Part shown: piece after piece, positions 34,967-44,857 of the stretch
Layout: every line of letters starts with the position of its first letter
Position numbering within the stretch: the first letter of the stretch is position 1
From: Salinisphaera shabanensis E1L3A
GTDB taxonomy: Bacteria; Pseudomonadota; Gammaproteobacteria; Nevskiales; Salinisphaeraceae
DNA: 52,251 bases
Direction of reading: 5' to 3'
Assembly (NCBI RefSeq): GCF_000215955.2
Contig: NZ_AFNV02000028.1
Location: 1 to 52,251 of the forward strand
The notes under the pieces: model-generated
What the model was told of the DNA's origin: nothing
What the model saw: the letters and a program-made list of their open reading frames with translations, nothing else
Databases searched by the model: none
Made by a program: the position numbers and the translations under genes

Positions 34967-36037
34967 CTAGAAAAGACGCGTTAAGTCAGCTGCTTGAGCC
35001 TGCGCAACCTGCACAGGCTCGGCCGCCGTCGCGACGTCGTCAGCCGGCAGGCGACTCATGATCGAGACCAACTTGTTGGCATAGGCCGGATCGGTCGCAT
35101 AGCCACAGTTCTGCAGCGCTCGGGCGGCATGTTCAGCCGTCGGCGCGTCGACCACCGGCTTGTAGCGCGGCGATTGCGTAAGCAGCCGTGCATAGTCCGA
35201 AAAAGCCTGCTCGTAGGAATCGTAGGCCCGGAACTCGGCCTGGGTCGTGTAGCGTCGCGAACCAGCATATTCCGTAGTTTTCACGCTCGCTGCGTCGCCG
35301 TCCCAGCCAGTGGCCTTGATGTTGAAAACGTTGAAACTCGGGCTGCCGTCGGCACGGGTGATCTCATGTTTGCCCCAGCCGGTTTCGAGCGCAGCCTGGG
35401 CAAGGATCAGACGTTTGGGGATGCCGGTTTCACGCGATGCCACCGCAGCTGCCGAATCCATTCGATCCAGGAACCGGTTGACGTGATCGGGGAGCACAGC
35501 GCGGCGAACTGCATCGGAAGCCGACACATCTGCTTCAGCACGCGCGATCTTCACGGGTTCGTTCGCGGCTGCCTGCAACGGCGGGCGTGGAAACTCCTTG
35601 CGGGCCAGATCGTCGGTGGGCTCTGCGCTACGGCGGCTGGCCGCGATCGAATCCGAGGCACGCAGCGCTTGCGGCGCGGCATTCGGAATCGAAGCCAACA
35701 AGGCATCGACGTTGTTGTCTGCGGTGACGGATGGCGTCGCTTTACCTTGCAGCTGCTGGGTCAGCATATCGGCGAGACCCATACCGCGCTGCGACATGGT
35801 CTGCGCCCATTGCTGGTCCATGAGCTGCTGATACATTTCCGAGCGCTGACTGTTCATCAGCCCGCTTTGCGGAATGGCATCCCGCATCTGCTTGAGCATC
35901 TTCTGCAGGAAAACCGCCTCAAACTGCTTGGCCGCCTCCTTGAGCCCCTCCTCCGGCGAGTTTTTCGCGGAGTACTTGAGCTTGGCGACCGAGTTCATGC
36001 TCAGAGCGAAATCGCCCGCGGTGCCTGCACTTGTCAT
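34967..36037 (-). CDS. flgJ: rod assembly protein / peptidoglycan hydrolase FlgJ
   Basis: Two-domain periplasmic protein of 356 residues. The N-terminal rod-binding domain (AAKQFEAVFLQKMLKQMRDAIP, ~30-100) caps the growing rod. A variable linker follows, then the C-terminal glucosaminidase domain (ALETGWGKHEI with the catalytic glutamate, FNIKATGW, YDSYEQAFSDYARLL), which opens the peptidoglycan. This fused form is typical of beta- and gammaproteobacteria. The ATG at 36037 directly abuts the flgI stop. Confidence 0.96.
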   Translation of the reverse strand: MTSAGTAGDFALSMNSVAKLKYSAKNSPEEGLKEAAKQFEAVFLQKMLKQMRDAIPQSGLMNSQRSEMYQQLMDQQWAQTMSQRGMGLADMLTQQLQGKATPSVTADNNVDALLASIPNAAPQALRASDSIAASRRSAEPTDDLARKEFPRPPLQAAANEPVKIARAEADVSASDAVRRAVLPDHVNRFLDRMDSAAAVASRETGIPKRLILAQAALETGWGKHEITRADGSPSFNVFNIKATGWDGDAASVKTTEYAGSRRYTTQAEFRAYDSYEQAFSDYARLLTQSPRYKPVVDAPTAEHAARALQNCGYATDPAYANKLVSIMSRLPADDVATAAEPVQVAQAQAADLTRLF

Positions 36038-37153
36038 CTAGATGATCTCCAACTCGGCGTTCAGCGCCCCGGCGGATTTCAGCGCCTCGAGAATAGCCAT
36101 CAGATCGGTCGGCGTGGCGCCAAGACGATTGAGCGCATCCACGACCTGGCGCAGCGATGCGCTTTCGGAAATGGTGTGCAGCGTGCCGCTGCCTTCCTGC
36201 ACGCTGATATCGGCGTTGGGGACCACCGCTGTCTGCCCGCCCGAAAAAGCGTTGGGCTGGCTGACAATGGGGTTCGAGTCGATCACCACCGACAAACTGC
36301 CGTGAGCGATCGCCGCGCTGTTGAGCGTAACGTTGCGATTCATCACCACTGAACCGGTCCGCGAGTTGATCACCACGCGCGGCACATCCTGTCCCGGGGT
36401 GACATTCAAGTCCTGTACACGCGCAAGAAACGCCACCTTGGCGCCTTCATCCATGGGCGCCTGCAGCGTAATGGTGCGCGAGTTCTTGGCCGTTGCGATA
36501 TTGGAACCGAACGCCTGATTGATGGCATTCATCGTACGCAGCGCGGTGTTGAAATCAGCGCGCTTTAGGTCGAGATCAATCTCCCCGCCAGTCGCCAGCT
36601 GTGCAGGCACGGTCCGTTCGATCGTCGCGCCGGCCGGAATACGACCTGCGCCGGTCTGGTTGACCTGCACACTGCTGCCCCCGGCGCTGGCGCTGATACC
36701 CGGCGCCAGAATGTTGCCCTGGGCCAGCGCATAGATATTGCCGTCAGCGCCCTTGAGCGGGGTCATCAGCAAAGTGCCGCCACGCAGACTCTTGGCGTTG
36801 CCAACCGAGGAAACGGTGACATCCAACTCCTGGCCAGTACCGGCAAACGGCGGCAGGTCCGCCGTTACCATGACCGCGGCAACGTTCTTGAGCTGCATGT
36901 TGGTACCCGCCGGCACGGTCACACCGAGCTGGGTGAGCATGTTCTTGAGCGCCTGACTCGTGAACGGGGTCTGGGTGGTCTGATCACCCGTGTTGCCCAG
37001 ACCGACCACAAGCCCGTAGCCGACCAGCGGGTTGGAGCGTACACCACTGAAGGTGGCGATATCGCCCAGGCGCGCGGCCTGTGCGCTGCCGACGATCAAC
37101 AGTGCGCCGGCAACAGCCAGCAACATGCGTTTGTACCGCCCGATCTGGATCAT
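36038..37153 (-). CDS. flgI: flagellar P-ring protein FlgI
   Basis: Periplasmic P-ring subunit of 371 residues with a signal peptide (residues 1-~26, cleavage after AQA). Family segments include [49 protein letters not shown] and [16 protein letters not shown]. It forms the bushing in the peptidoglycan layer together with FlgA as chaperone. It lies between flgH and flgJ in the usual order. Confidence 0.97.
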   Translation of the reverse strand: MIQIGRYKRMLLAVAGALLIVGSAQAARLGDIATFSGVRSNPLVGYGLVVGLGNTGDQTTQTPFTSQALKNMLTQLGVTVPAGTNMQLKNVAAVMVTADLPPFAGTGQELDVTVSSVGNAKSLRGGTLLMTPLKGADGNIYALAQGNILAPGISASAGGSSVQVNQTGAGRIPAGATIERTVPAQLATGGEIDLDLKRADFNTALRTMNAINQAFGSNIATAKNSRTITLQAPMDEGAKVAFLARVQDLNVTPGQDVPRVVINSRTGSVVMNRNVTLNSAAIAHGSLSVVIDSNPIVSQPNAFSGGQTAVVPNADISVQEGSGTLHTISESASLRQVVDALNRLGATPTDLMAILEALKSAGALNAELEII

Positions 37154-37200
37154 GTCTTGACTCGCTCACGAAAGAAGGAACAAACGGTTCATTTCAGGGT

Positions 37201-37890
37201 TTACAGCGGCGACAGGTTCAGGAACACGCGCTGCAGCCAGCCCATACGCTGGGCTTCATCGATATAGCCGTCGCCGTAGTATTCGAGGCGGGCGTTGGCG
37301 ACCTGGGTCGATACCACGGTGCTGTCAGCCGAAACGGTGCGCGGATTGACCACGCCCGAAAACAGGATGTATTCCACGCCCTGGTTGATACCGATCCGCT
37401 TTTCACCAGCCACCTGAAGATTGCCGTTGGGCAACACATCCATGACGGTCACGGTGATCGTGCCGGTGAAATTGTTCGAGGCATTCGCACCGCCACTGCC
37501 ATTGAAGCTGTTCGCCCCCGACAGGTCGGTGCCTTGAGCCTCCAACAGACTCTGGAGCGCTTCCGGAATCTGGGTGGGTGTGAACTCGACCGACCCATTG
37601 CGACTGGCCTTGGCCGCCGAGCTCTTCGAGGCGCTTACGGCTTCGTCAAGCACGATGGTGAGAATATCGCCGACCTGGGTCGGGCGCCGATCCTCGAACA
37701 ACGGCTTCGTATAACTGGCCCGAAAGATCGACCCATCGGCCGGCGGTGCCGGCGGCAGCTGCGGCGGCGCGGTGGTCGGCCCTTCGACCACGTTCTTGCG
37801 CGGCAGTTGGGCACAGGCCGACAGCGCCATCAAAGCCGTGAAGATCACGGCCAGGCGCAGAATCCGCGGAAACAGGGACGCGCTTCGCAT
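37201..37890 (-). CDS. flgH: flagellar L-ring lipoprotein FlgH
   Basis: Outer-membrane L-ring lipoprotein of 229 residues. The signal peptide ends in the lipobox LSAC. A Pro-rich stretch follows, then [28 protein letters not shown] and the C-terminal [44 protein letters not shown], all typical. The ATG at 37890 is preferred since it starts the lipoprotein signal; upstream in-frame codons overlap flgG. A 47-base gap leads to flgI. Confidence 0.96.
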   Translation of the reverse strand: MRSASLFPRILRLAVIFTALMALSACAQLPRKNVVEGPTTAPPQLPPAPPADGSIFRASYTKPLFEDRRPTQVGDILTIVLDEAVSASKSSAAKASRNGSVEFTPTQIPEALQSLLEAQGTDLSGANSFNGSGGANASNNFTGTITVTVMDVLPNGNLQVAGEKRIGINQGVEYILFSGVVNPRTVSADSTVVSTQVANARLEYYGDGYIDEAQRMGWLQRVFLNLSPL

Positions 37891-37900
37891 CGGTCGCTCG

Positions 37901-38683
37901 TTACAGCTGGGCCAGACGCTGGAGCATCTGGTCAGACGTTTCGACTGCCTTGGAGTTGATCTCGTAGGCACGCTGGGTGGCGATCATGTTCACCATTTCC
38001 TCGACCACGTTCACGTTCGAGGTTTCGACAAACTTGTGACGCAGCAGGCCCGTGCCGTTGAGGCCCGGAATGCTGTCGTTACGGGGGCCCGACGCGGTCG
38101 TTTCGCGATACAGGTTGTCGCCGATGCTCTGCAGGCCGGTCGGGTTGATGAACGTGGTCAGCTGCATCTGGCCCACCTGCACGTTTTCGGCCGTGCCCGG
38201 CTGGGTCACGGAGACGGTGCCGTCGGTGGCCACGCTGATGGACAGCGCGTTTTCCGGAATCGTGATGGCCGGCTCGATCGGAAAGCCCGAGGCGGTGACC
38301 AGCTGTCCGTTCTGGTCGATCTGGAACGAGCCGTCGCGGGTGTAGGCATTGGTGCCGTCGGGCATCTGTACGGCAAAGAAGCCGCGGCCGTCGATGGCGA
38401 CATCCTTGGAGTTGCCGGTCTGCTCCAGATTGCCCTGAGAATGCAGACGTTCGTTGGCGACCGGCTGTACACCGGAGCCGATCTGCAGGCCCGATGGCAG
38501 GTTGGTCTGTACCGACGACAAGGCGCCGGGCTGACGCATGTCCTGATAGAGCAGATCCTGAAAGACCGCGCGCGAGCGCTTGAAGCCGTTGGTCGACACG
38601 TTCGCCAGGTTATTGGCAATGGTATCGAGCTTGACCTGCTGCGATTCGAGGCCGGTCTTGGCAATCCAGAGTGAGCGAATCAT
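37901..38683 (-). CDS. flgG: flagellar distal rod protein FlgG
   Basis: Distal rod protein of 260 residues, the length of E. coli FlgG. It begins [16 protein letters not shown], has the rod motif [21 protein letters not shown] and ends [26 protein letters not shown]. The ATG at 38683 has an AGGGAA ribosome site. It is expected in about 24 copies forming the drive shaft inside the P and L rings. Confidence 0.97.
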   Translation of the reverse strand: MIRSLWIAKTGLESQQVKLDTIANNLANVSTNGFKRSRAVFQDLLYQDMRQPGALSSVQTNLPSGLQIGSGVQPVANERLHSQGNLEQTGNSKDVAIDGRGFFAVQMPDGTNAYTRDGSFQIDQNGQLVTASGFPIEPAITIPENALSISVATDGTVSVTQPGTAENVQVGQMQLTTFINPTGLQSIGDNLYRETTASGPRNDSIPGLNGTGLLRHKFVETSNVNVVEEMVNMIATQRAYEINSKAVETSDQMLQRLAQL

Positions 38684-38739
38684 GCGTTTTCCCTCGTTGC
38701 GCCGAGCCACAAGCCCGCGCGATGCGTATCTAAAAGAAA

Positions 38740-39498
38740 CTAGGTCAGTGAGAGCAGCTTGTTGGCGCTCTGGTCGTTTTCGTCGATGCTGCTGATCATC
38801 TTCATCTGCATCTCGAAGCGACGCGCGTTTTCAATCATCGAAACCATCGCTTCCGTCGGGTTGACGTTGCTGGACTCGATAGCGCCGCTAACCACACGTA
38901 CGGTGTCGTCGGCCGCGAACGGGGCGCCGGGCGTGCCGTCTTCGTTATTGCGCGGGTGGAACAGGTTGTCTCCGCCGCGTGCAATCTGGTCGGCTTCGGG
39001 GTTGACCAGCTTGAGCCGACCGATTTCAGCGATGGCATTGGGCTGATCGCCCGCACCGAGGGCCGAAATCGTGCCATCGGGCGCGATCGTGACTTCAGCG
39101 CCCAACGGCAGCACCAACGGCGCACCGAACTCGCTGAGCACGACGTTGCCGTTGCTACGCAGCAGACCGGTGGAATCCATCTGCAGCCCGCCTGCGCGGG
39201 TATAGGCTTCCTCGCCGTTCTCGGCCTGCACCGCCAACCAGCCGTCGCCATCGATAGCTACGTCCAGGCTGCGCCCGGTTTCGGTCATATCCCCGGGGGT
39301 CAAATCGGCCCCCGGGGTGGTGCTGGCCGTGATCGCTCGCGTCGCCAGACCATCGCCATTGACCGGCACGGCCCGAAACATCGACAGCTGAGCGCGAAAG
39401 CCCGGCGTCGAGGCATTGGCCATGTTGTTGGCTACCACGGCCTGGCGTTCCAGGGTCTGGGTAGCGCCGCTGAGCGCGGTGTAAATCAGTCGATCCAT
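38740..39498 (-). CDS. flgF: flagellar proximal rod protein FlgF
   Basis: Proximal rod protein of 252 residues. It starts [19 protein letters not shown], has [24 protein letters not shown] as rod motif and ends [25 protein letters not shown], as in enteric FlgF. It lies between flgE and flgG in standard order and has no unusual features. Confidence 0.96.
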   Translation of the reverse strand: MDRLIYTALSGATQTLERQAVVANNMANASTPGFRAQLSMFRAVPVNGDGLATRAITASTTPGADLTPGDMTETGRSLDVAIDGDGWLAVQAENGEEAYTRAGGLQMDSTGLLRSNGNVVLSEFGAPLVLPLGAEVTIAPDGTISALGAGDQPNAIAEIGRLKLVNPEADQIARGGDNLFHPRNNEDGTPGAPFAADDTVRVVSGAIESSNVNPTEAMVSMIENARRFEMQMKMISSIDENDQSANKLLSLT

Positions 39499-39542
39499 GA
39501 CGAAACGTCCTGCAGTAGAAGCGAGCTAGCGATCAGAGGTCA

Positions 39543-40958
39543 TTAACGCAGGTTGACCGCGGTCTGCAGGACCTGATCCTGCGTCTTGATCGTCTGCGCA
39601 TTGGCCTGGTAGTTACGCTGCGCAATGATCATTTCGACCAGCTGCTGCGACAAATCCACGTTGGAGCCTTCCAGCGTCGAGCCCAGCAGGCTGCCGAACT
39701 GGCCGGTACCGGCGACGCCGAGCCCCGGCTGGCCGGATTCCGCGGTTTCAACCCAGGCATTACCGCCCACCGGCGACAGGCCCTGCTCGTTGCGGAAGCT
39801 GGCCAACGCAATCTGGCCGACATTGATGGCCTGACCGTTGGAGTAGCTGCCGCGGATCATGCCGTCCTTGCCGATATTGATCGCGGTCAGATCACCCGAC
39901 ACATAACCGTTCTGCTGCGGCGTGCTGGCCGAGAATTCCTGCGCGGTCTGTGACGAGCCACCGAAATCGAAGCTGAAATCGATCGGCGCCGAACCGTTTT
40001 GCGCGTTCAGGCTATAGGCCACCGTGGACGCCCCCAGCGTATCGGGCTTGTTCTGCTGGCCCGCTTCGGTGAGGTTGCCGTTGGCGTTGAAGCTCAGCGT
40101 GCTGGCGGGCAGCTGCTGGACATAGCGAATCTGGCCGCCCGAGAAACTGCCGTCCGGATTGGCGCTGGCGCCCGAGACATAGGCGGTGTAGTTGTGATCA
40201 CCGTCGCTGAATTCGTAGCGGCCATTGCCACCGGCCACGGGATCGAAGCCGTTATACGTGGCGTCGGCATCAACCGTACGCGGCAAGTTGGACTCTTCGC
40301 CCAGCGCCATTTCGCCGTTCACACTCCAGCTGTTGGCAGCGGTCTTGGTGAAGTACAGGTTCACGCTGTGCGCATTGCCCAACGAATCGAACACCGTATT
40401 GGGCGTGCTCCAGTTATAGCTGTCGGCGTCATCGGCGTTGAATGCACCCGTCTTGATCTCGGCGCCCGCGTCCAGCGCGGTTTCCAGCGACGCCTGAGTG
40501 GTCGCCTTGGCGTTCATGCGCTCGGTCGGAATGACCAGTGGCACCGGGTTGCCGCCAGCCGCCACAGTCGGCTCGGCCGCCGGGTTGTTGAAGTTGGTCA
40601 CGTTGTAGCCGGTGAGCAGCGCACCCTGGGCATTGGCGATATTGCCATCCTTGGTCTGCTGGAATTCGCCGTTACGCGAATACAGTGTCTGGGCGCCATC
40701 GGTGAGACGGAAGAAACCGCCGCCGTCGATCGCAACGTCGAGATTGCGGCCGGTATTGTTGAGCGCACCACCAGCAAAGTTCTGGGTTACACCCGTGACC
40801 TGGGCGCCGAGGCCGGTCTTGGCACCGGCATAGATATCCGCGAATTCGCTACGGCCGGACTTGAAGCCCACCGTCTGCGAGTTGGCGATGTTGTTGCCGA
40901 TGCTGCTCAGGCTGCTGTTGGCCGCGTTGAGACCGCTGACCCCTTGCGAAAAACTCAT
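39543..40958 (-). CDS. flgE: flagellar hook protein FlgE
   Basis: Hook subunit of 471 residues. The N-terminus SFSQGVSGLNAANSSLSSIGNNIANSQTVGFK and the C-terminal VEMIIAQRNYQANAQTIKTQDQVLQTAVNLR are the D0 helices. Central domains (ALYSRNGEF-like LYSRNGEFQQTKDGNI, then an Asp/Asn/Gly-rich outer domain) are acidic. At 471 residues it is longer than the ~402 of Salmonella FlgE, so the exposed domain is enlarged. A gap of about 100 bases separates it from flgD. Confidence 0.97.
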   Translation of the reverse strand: MSFSQGVSGLNAANSSLSSIGNNIANSQTVGFKSGRSEFADIYAGAKTGLGAQVTGVTQNFAGGALNNTGRNLDVAIDGGGFFRLTDGAQTLYSRNGEFQQTKDGNIANAQGALLTGYNVTNFNNPAAEPTVAAGGNPVPLVIPTERMNAKATTQASLETALDAGAEIKTGAFNADDADSYNWSTPNTVFDSLGNAHSVNLYFTKTAANSWSVNGEMALGEESNLPRTVDADATYNGFDPVAGGNGRYEFSDGDHNYTAYVSGASANPDGSFSGGQIRYVQQLPASTLSFNANGNLTEAGQQNKPDTLGASTVAYSLNAQNGSAPIDFSFDFGGSSQTAQEFSASTPQQNGYVSGDLTAINIGKDGMIRGSYSNGQAINVGQIALASFRNEQGLSPVGGNAWVETAESGQPGLGVAGTGQFGSLLGSTLEGSNVDLSQQLVEMIIAQRNYQANAQTIKTQDQVLQTAVNLR

Positions 40959-41061
40959 GTTGCTTCCCTCGTGTTTCGAGTGTTGAAGTATTGCCCGATC
41001 GCGGGCGTGATGATTGGTCGATTAGCGCGCGTTTACGCACGCAATTCGCGATACCCGGGTA

Positions 41062-41736
41062 CTAGATGATTTGACGGATGGCATCGAGCCCGACCAGTCC
41101 CTTCGGACCCAGATCAAGCTGCGGACCGTTGTCACTCGCGACCACGCCGCCGACATATCCCATGGTCAACGGCTGTACCGGCACCGACTGGCCGTCCGGC
41201 CCAAGCGCCGTGATGCTCACCGTGTAGTTGCCCTCGCCCACGATCTGGCCGGAGGCGTCCTTGCCATCCCAGGAGAACGACTGAATGCCCGCCTGCTGAT
41301 TTTCGTAAGTGGATTCGTGAACCACGCTGCCCGCGCCGTCGGTGATGGTCAGCTTGAGCTCGCTCGCGGGCGATTCGAGTTCCATGCCGAACGGAGTGGC
41401 CGCTCCTTCGGCACCTACGCTAATACTGTCGCCGGCCACGAGTACGCCGCGCCCGATAAGCGCGCTGGCCTGCAGCTGCTGTGCGGCATCCATCTGGCCG
41501 CCGATGGAAGACAGGGTGTCATTGAGGTCGTTGATGCCACTCACGGTGTTGATCTGCGCGATCTGCGAAGTCACCTGTGAGTTGTCCATGGGGTTGAGCG
41601 GGTCCTGGTTCTGCATCTGTGCAACCAGCAAGGTCATGAACTGTTCGCTCATGTCCTTGGCACGCGTGCGCGAGGCCGCTCCAGCGGCGCTAGCGCCGCT
41701 GGCAGCGTTGACGGAACCCAGAATATCGGTAGCCAT
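41062..41736 (-). CDS. flgD: hook capping protein FlgD
   Basis: Hook-cap scaffold of 224 residues. The conserved N-terminal region contains FMTLLVAQMQNQDPLNPMDNSQVTSQIAQINTVSGI. A Fn3/tudor-like C-terminal domain (SFSWDGKDASGQIVGEGNYTVSI) follows. It lies between flgC and flgE as usual and is needed to polymerise FlgE. Confidence 0.96.
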   Translation of the reverse strand: MATDILGSVNAASGASAAGAASRTRAKDMSEQFMTLLVAQMQNQDPLNPMDNSQVTSQIAQINTVSGINDLNDTLSSIGGQMDAAQQLQASALIGRGVLVAGDSISVGAEGAATPFGMELESPASELKLTITDGAGSVVHESTYENQQAGIQSFSWDGKDASGQIVGEGNYTVSITALGPDGQSVPVQPLTMGYVGGVVASDNGPQLDLGPKGLVGLDAIRQII

Positions 41737-41754
41737 GATGATTGAACCTTGTTG

Positions 41755-42159
41755 TTATTCGCCGAGCGTCAACGTACGCAGCGCCAGCTCCTTGCCGGTG
41801 TTGAGCACTTCGATGTTGGCCTGATAGGAACGCGACGAAGAGATCATGTTGATCATCTCGTCGGTGGGATTGACGTTGGGCATCTGTACATAGCCCTTGT
41901 CGTCGGCCATGGCATGGCCCGGGTTGTATTCCTGACGAAACGGCGCATCGCTTTCGATTACGTCGGAAACACGCACGCCGCCAATACCGTCGACCGCGCC
42001 CGCCTCGAGCTCGAATCGCACTTGCTTGGCGCGATAGGGTTCGCCGTTCGGCCCGGATACGCTATCCGCGTTGGCCATGTTGCTGGCCGCGACGTTCATC
42101 CGCTGGGCCTGGGCCGTCAGCGCCGAACCCGCGGTATTGAAAAGATTGATGATCGACAT
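41755..42159 (-). CDS. flgC: flagellar proximal rod protein FlgC
   Basis: Proximal rod protein of 134 residues. It carries the rod motif [30 protein letters not shown] near the N-terminus and ends with the [31 protein letters not shown] helix. The length matches E. coli FlgC. It starts 26 bases after the flgB stop and precedes flgD by 18 bases. Confidence 0.97.
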   Translation of the reverse strand: MSIINLFNTAGSALTAQAQRMNVAASNMANADSVSGPNGEPYRAKQVRFELEAGAVDGIGGVRVSDVIESDAPFRQEYNPGHAMADDKGYVQMPNVNPTDEMINMISSSRSYQANIEVLNTGKELALRTLTLGE

Positions 42160-42185
42160 TCTTATTCCTCGTGGTTAGACGCTGA

Positions 42186-42608
42186 TCAGCGTTCAGGCTG
42201 CATCGCGGCACGCAGGCCTTTGATCTGGGAACCGAGAATCTGAAGATTCGCGCGGTAGTGGACGGCGTTATTCATGAACTCGACGCGTTCCACGTCCATG
42301 TCCACCGTATTGCCGTCCAGACTGGGCTGCGCGGCATTGCGATAGGCCAGCTGCGTACCATCGAGGCTGCCAGGGCTGGCCGCGCCAATATGCCCAACCG
42401 CCGTCGTCTTCAAGGGCACGGCGGGCGTGCCGTTATTACCGGTCGCGCCCAACACGCGGTCGAGCTCGGCACGGAAGTCGAAATCACGCGACTTGTAGCC
42501 GGGCGTGTCGGCATTGGCGATATTCGCCGCCAGCACATCCTGGCGCTTGTCGCGCAAGTCAAGCGCCTGCTTGTAGAAACTCAGCGACGCTTCGAGTCGA
42601 TCGAGCAT
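42186..42608 (-). CDS. flgB: flagellar proximal rod protein FlgB
   Basis: Proximal rod protein of 140 residues and first gene of the ten-gene leftward flg operon (flgBCDEFGHIJKL without gaps). Typical segments are ALDLRDKRQDVLAANIANADTPGYKSRDFDF and the C-terminal DMDVERVEFMNNAVHYRANLQIL. The ATG at 42608 has a GAGGGAG ribosome site; the longer frame upstream has no family sequence and would overlap flgA. Confidence 0.96.
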   Translation of the reverse strand: MLDRLEASLSFYKQALDLRDKRQDVLAANIANADTPGYKSRDFDFRAELDRVLGATGNNGTPAVPLKTTAVGHIGAASPGSLDGTQLAYRNAAQPSLDGNTVDMDVERVEFMNNAVHYRANLQILGSQIKGLRAAMQPER

Positions 42609-42790
42609 GATGGCTGCTCCCTCATGGCCTGCAGATGGTTTTGCGACGGTCATACTAAGAGGCCGAGCGAAAGGGCCATGGGTAGAACAGGCACCGATTT
42701 GGGCTCTATTTCGCCGGATAGCGAAGCCGCGCCTGCCCCTACAATCCGCCGACATAAGATCACGCCCGTCTATCGCGAGCCCGTCCCGGC
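42609..42790. promoter_or_regulatory. divergent flgA/flgB control region
   Basis: This spacer of 182 bases lies between two class II operons. The sequence at 42701-42717 (GGGCTCTATTTCGCCGG) resembles an FlhDC half-site (CTATTT core, inverted relative to those near fliA). No sigma-28 or sigma-54 consensus is seen. The resemblance is weak evidence. Confidence 0.3.
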
Positions 42791-43495
42791 ATGAACCCGA
42801 ACGCCCGCCATCGCAAAGCACGCACCACGCTGAGGCTATTCGCCATGGCGGCCCTTGGCTGGGCGGCGGTATCGGCGCACGCAGACGACGCGTCAATGCA
42901 ACGGCTACTCACGGATTATCTGCGTACGCAGGCGCCACTCGACGGCGATGTGGATGTTTCCGTCACCATGCCGCGGGTCAACATGCCGGCGTGCCACAAT
43001 CCGCGCCCGTTCCTGCCAGGCCGCAATCCGCGTATCGCCGGCAATATCACGGTGGGCGTGCAATGTCCGGGCGACCGGCCGGCTACCCGTTACTTTCAGG
43101 CGCGCGTGACCGTCATCGCCGACTACTATGTCGCCGCGCGTGACCTCATGCCCGGCGATGTCCTCGGCATGGGCGATATTCGACGTGAACAAGGCGATCT
43201 ATCGCGCCTGCCCGCCAATATCGCAACAAGCGCCGACAGACTGCTCGGCATGTCGGTTAGCCGACGTGTCGCGGCCGGGCGCCCCTTGGGCGAGTCCATG
43301 GTTCGACAACCGCTTGCAATCAAACGCGGCGAACTCGTACGCGTGGTCGCGGTCGGGCCGGGCTTTTCGATTACGACCGAAGGCAAGGCGCTCAACGCGG
43401 CGCCGCTCGGCGGCGACGTACGCGTCAGTACACAGGAGGGCTCGATTGTCATTGGACGGAGCACGAACGAGAATACGGTGACGATCACGCGTTGA
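42791..43495 (+). CDS. flgA: flagellar P-ring assembly chaperone FlgA
   Basis: Periplasmic chaperone of 234 residues for FlgI. An N-terminal signal peptide (cleavage near SAHA-D, ~31) is preceded by an unusually basic stretch (NARHRKARTTLR). The SAF domain includes DYYVAARDLMPGDVLGMGDI and the C-terminal RGELVRVVAVGPGFSITTEGKALNAAPLGG, which is family-typical. It starts divergent to flgB and precedes flgM. Confidence 0.94.
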   Translation: MNPNARHRKARTTLRLFAMAALGWAAVSAHADDASMQRLLTDYLRTQAPLDGDVDVSVTMPRVNMPACHNPRPFLPGRNPRIAGNITVGVQCPGDRPATRYFQARVTVIADYYVAARDLMPGDVLGMGDIRREQGDLSRLPANIATSADRLLGMSVSRRVAAGRPLGESMVRQPLAIKRGELVRVVAVGPGFSITTEGKALNAAPLGGDVRVSTQEGSIVIGRSTNENTVTITR

Positions 43496-43525
43496 CCCGT
43501 TGTGCGCGATATCGGCGTTCGCGAT

Positions 43526-43552
43526 TAAAGAAAAAAATCCGATCGCCGATCT
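43526..43552 (+). promoter_or_regulatory. sigma-28 promoter of flgMN
   Basis: TAAAGAAA (43526-43533) and GCCGATCT (43545-43552), with 15 bases after TAAA, match the FliA consensus closely. The promoter lies 54 bases before flgM, so FliA would make its own anti-sigma factor once active, the known feedback in enterics. The -35 is identical to those of flagellins 2, 3 and cheR. Confidence 0.85.
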
Positions 43553-43605
43553 TTGCGCCATGGCACGCACAATCGTTCCCTACGGAACGTTCGAGGAATA
43601 CCGCC

Positions 43606-43881
43606 GTGAAGATCGACCCGACACAGAACACACCGCGCATCGCCAATACCGAGATACGCGACATCAAGAAGACTGACGAGGCCAAATCCGGCGCCCAGGC
43701 GCCTGCCGCGTCAGCCCGTTTTCAACCGTCCGGCATTTCGGACGCCTCGCAGGATATCGACATGGCCCGCGTCAACGAGATTCGTGACGCGATCAGCCAA
43801 GGCAAACTCGAGATCCGTTCCGACAAGATCGCCGACGGCCTGATCGCCAGCGCCCAGGCGTTGGTTTCCGGCAAGTCATAA
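43606..43881 (+). CDS. flgM: anti-sigma-28 factor FlgM
   Basis: Anti-sigma factor of 91 residues that holds FliA inactive until exported through the finished hook. The N-terminus VKIDPTQNTPRIAN and the C-terminal FliA-binding helices (DMARVNEIRDAISQGKLEIRSDKIADGLIASA) are family-typical; the centre is low-complexity and probably disordered. The GTG at 43606 is chosen for its family N-terminus and an AGGA ribosome site seven bases upstream. Followed by flgN. Confidence 0.93.
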   Translation: MKIDPTQNTPRIANTEIRDIKKTDEAKSGAQAPAASARFQPSGISDASQDIDMARVNEIRDAISQGKLEIRSDKIADGLIASAQALVSGKS

Positions 43882-43894
43882 CCAGGACAACATC

Positions 43895-44356
43895 ATGAAC
43901 GACCCCTTCGCGATCAACCTGCAACAGCATCACGACGCCTTGGGTGAGTTCATGACGTTGCTCGAAACCGAGCAATCGTTGTTCACCGATGCGCCGGTCG
44001 CCGTAGACGCGCTGGCGCGTCTGACCGAGCGCAAGGCTGCGCAGGCGAAAACGCTCGAACAGCTCGATGGCCAACGTCGGGCCATTCTGCACGAGCGTGG
44101 CTACAGCACGGATCGCGATGGCGCCAGCCAGCTGGCTGGCGCTTTGGAACAGGACGCGCTCTGGCAGGCTCTGCTGGAGCGTATCGAAGCGGCACGCATG
44201 CAAAACCAGATCAATGGTCTGGCAATCGGCACGCGGCTGGATCATACAAACCGCACGCTGAGCTTTCTTCAGCGTGAAACCGGCCAGACGCTGTACGGAC
44301 CGAACGGGCGCACGCGCGCATTCGGCTCCAACCATAGCCTGCGCAACGGCGTTTAA
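43895..44356 (+). CDS. flgN: flagellar export chaperone FlgN
   Basis: Cytoplasmic chaperone of 153 residues for FlgK and FlgL. The protein is helical, with LLETEQSLFTDAPVAVDALARLTERKAAQAKTLEQL typical of the FlgN/FliT-like fold, and the C-terminus ends in LSFLQRETGQTLYGPNGRT, a characteristic FlgN tail. It lies 13 bases after flgM and converges with flhE. Confidence 0.92.
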   Translation: MNDPFAINLQQHHDALGEFMTLLETEQSLFTDAPVAVDALARLTERKAAQAKTLEQLDGQRRAILHERGYSTDRDGASQLAGALEQDALWQALLERIEAARMQNQINGLAIGTRLDHTNRTLSFLQRETGQTLYGPNGRTRAFGSNHSLRNGV

Positions 44357-44424
44357 CCCGCCACCGGCAGGCTTCAAACGGCGCGGGCAAACCAGGGCGT
44401 CGGAGTCCGAGCGGCAGGATCCCG

Positions 44425-44847
44425 TTAACGGAAATTCACCATCAAGGTGAGCGCGCCGCCTTCGAGCGGCGTGCGTGCTGCGCGTGGTCCCTGGATCCGG
44501 AAGTTGAACCGAAATGGCGTCGCCACTGGCAAGCCGGCGAACGCCGTGGTTTGCCCGCGTGCGTTCGACGCATCGACACAACGGCCGCCGCCACACAACT
44601 GCACGACCAACTCACGCGGGCGCCATCCGGCATAGTCGTAGCGCCAGGCGACCCGCGTGATGGCATTGCCGGACAGCGGTGTGCTGTTATTCGGAGAAAG
44701 TGTCGCACTGTCGTAGCGCAGCCCCTGCTGACGCAGGGTCGGCGCATCGCTTTGTGCCACCCAGCGCCCTGCAGCCATCGCCGGGGAGAATATCCCGACA
44801 AGGGCCAGAATCAGGATGATCGCCGATACGCGTAACCCGGCTGACAT
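44425..44847 (-). CDS. flhE: FlhE-like periplasmic flagellar protein
   Basis: Protein of 140 residues with an N-terminal signal peptide (cleavage after AMAA, ~26). Its pattern matches what I recall of E. coli FlhE: the N-terminal W-A/V-x-S segment (WVAQSDAP), VAWRYDYAGWRP, VVQLCGGGRCVDAS with the cysteine pair, TTAFAGLPVATPFRF and the VNFR end. In enterics FlhE is a periplasmic protein that limits proton leakage through the export gate. Its place just after flhA (10 bases) is the enteric one, which supports the call. Outside the enterics the gene is uncommon. Confidence 0.88.
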   Translation of the reverse strand: MSAGLRVSAIILILALVGIFSPAMAAGRWVAQSDAPTLRQQGLRYDSATLSPNNSTPLSGNAITRVAWRYDYAGWRPRELVVQLCGGGRCVDASNARGQTTAFAGLPVATPFRFNFRIQGPRAARTPLEGGALTLMVNFR

Positions 44848-44857
44848 CTGCGAACGG

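Noticed and set aside
34994-36352. 452-codon open frame antisense to flgJ and flgI
   Set aside because: It spans two real genes on the other strand and has no family similarity or start signals.
42609-42790. possible sigma-54 promoter (TGGCC ... TTTTGC) between flgA and flgB
   Set aside because: The distance between the GG and GC elements is about 15 bases rather than the required 10, so it does not fit the -24/-12 consensus.
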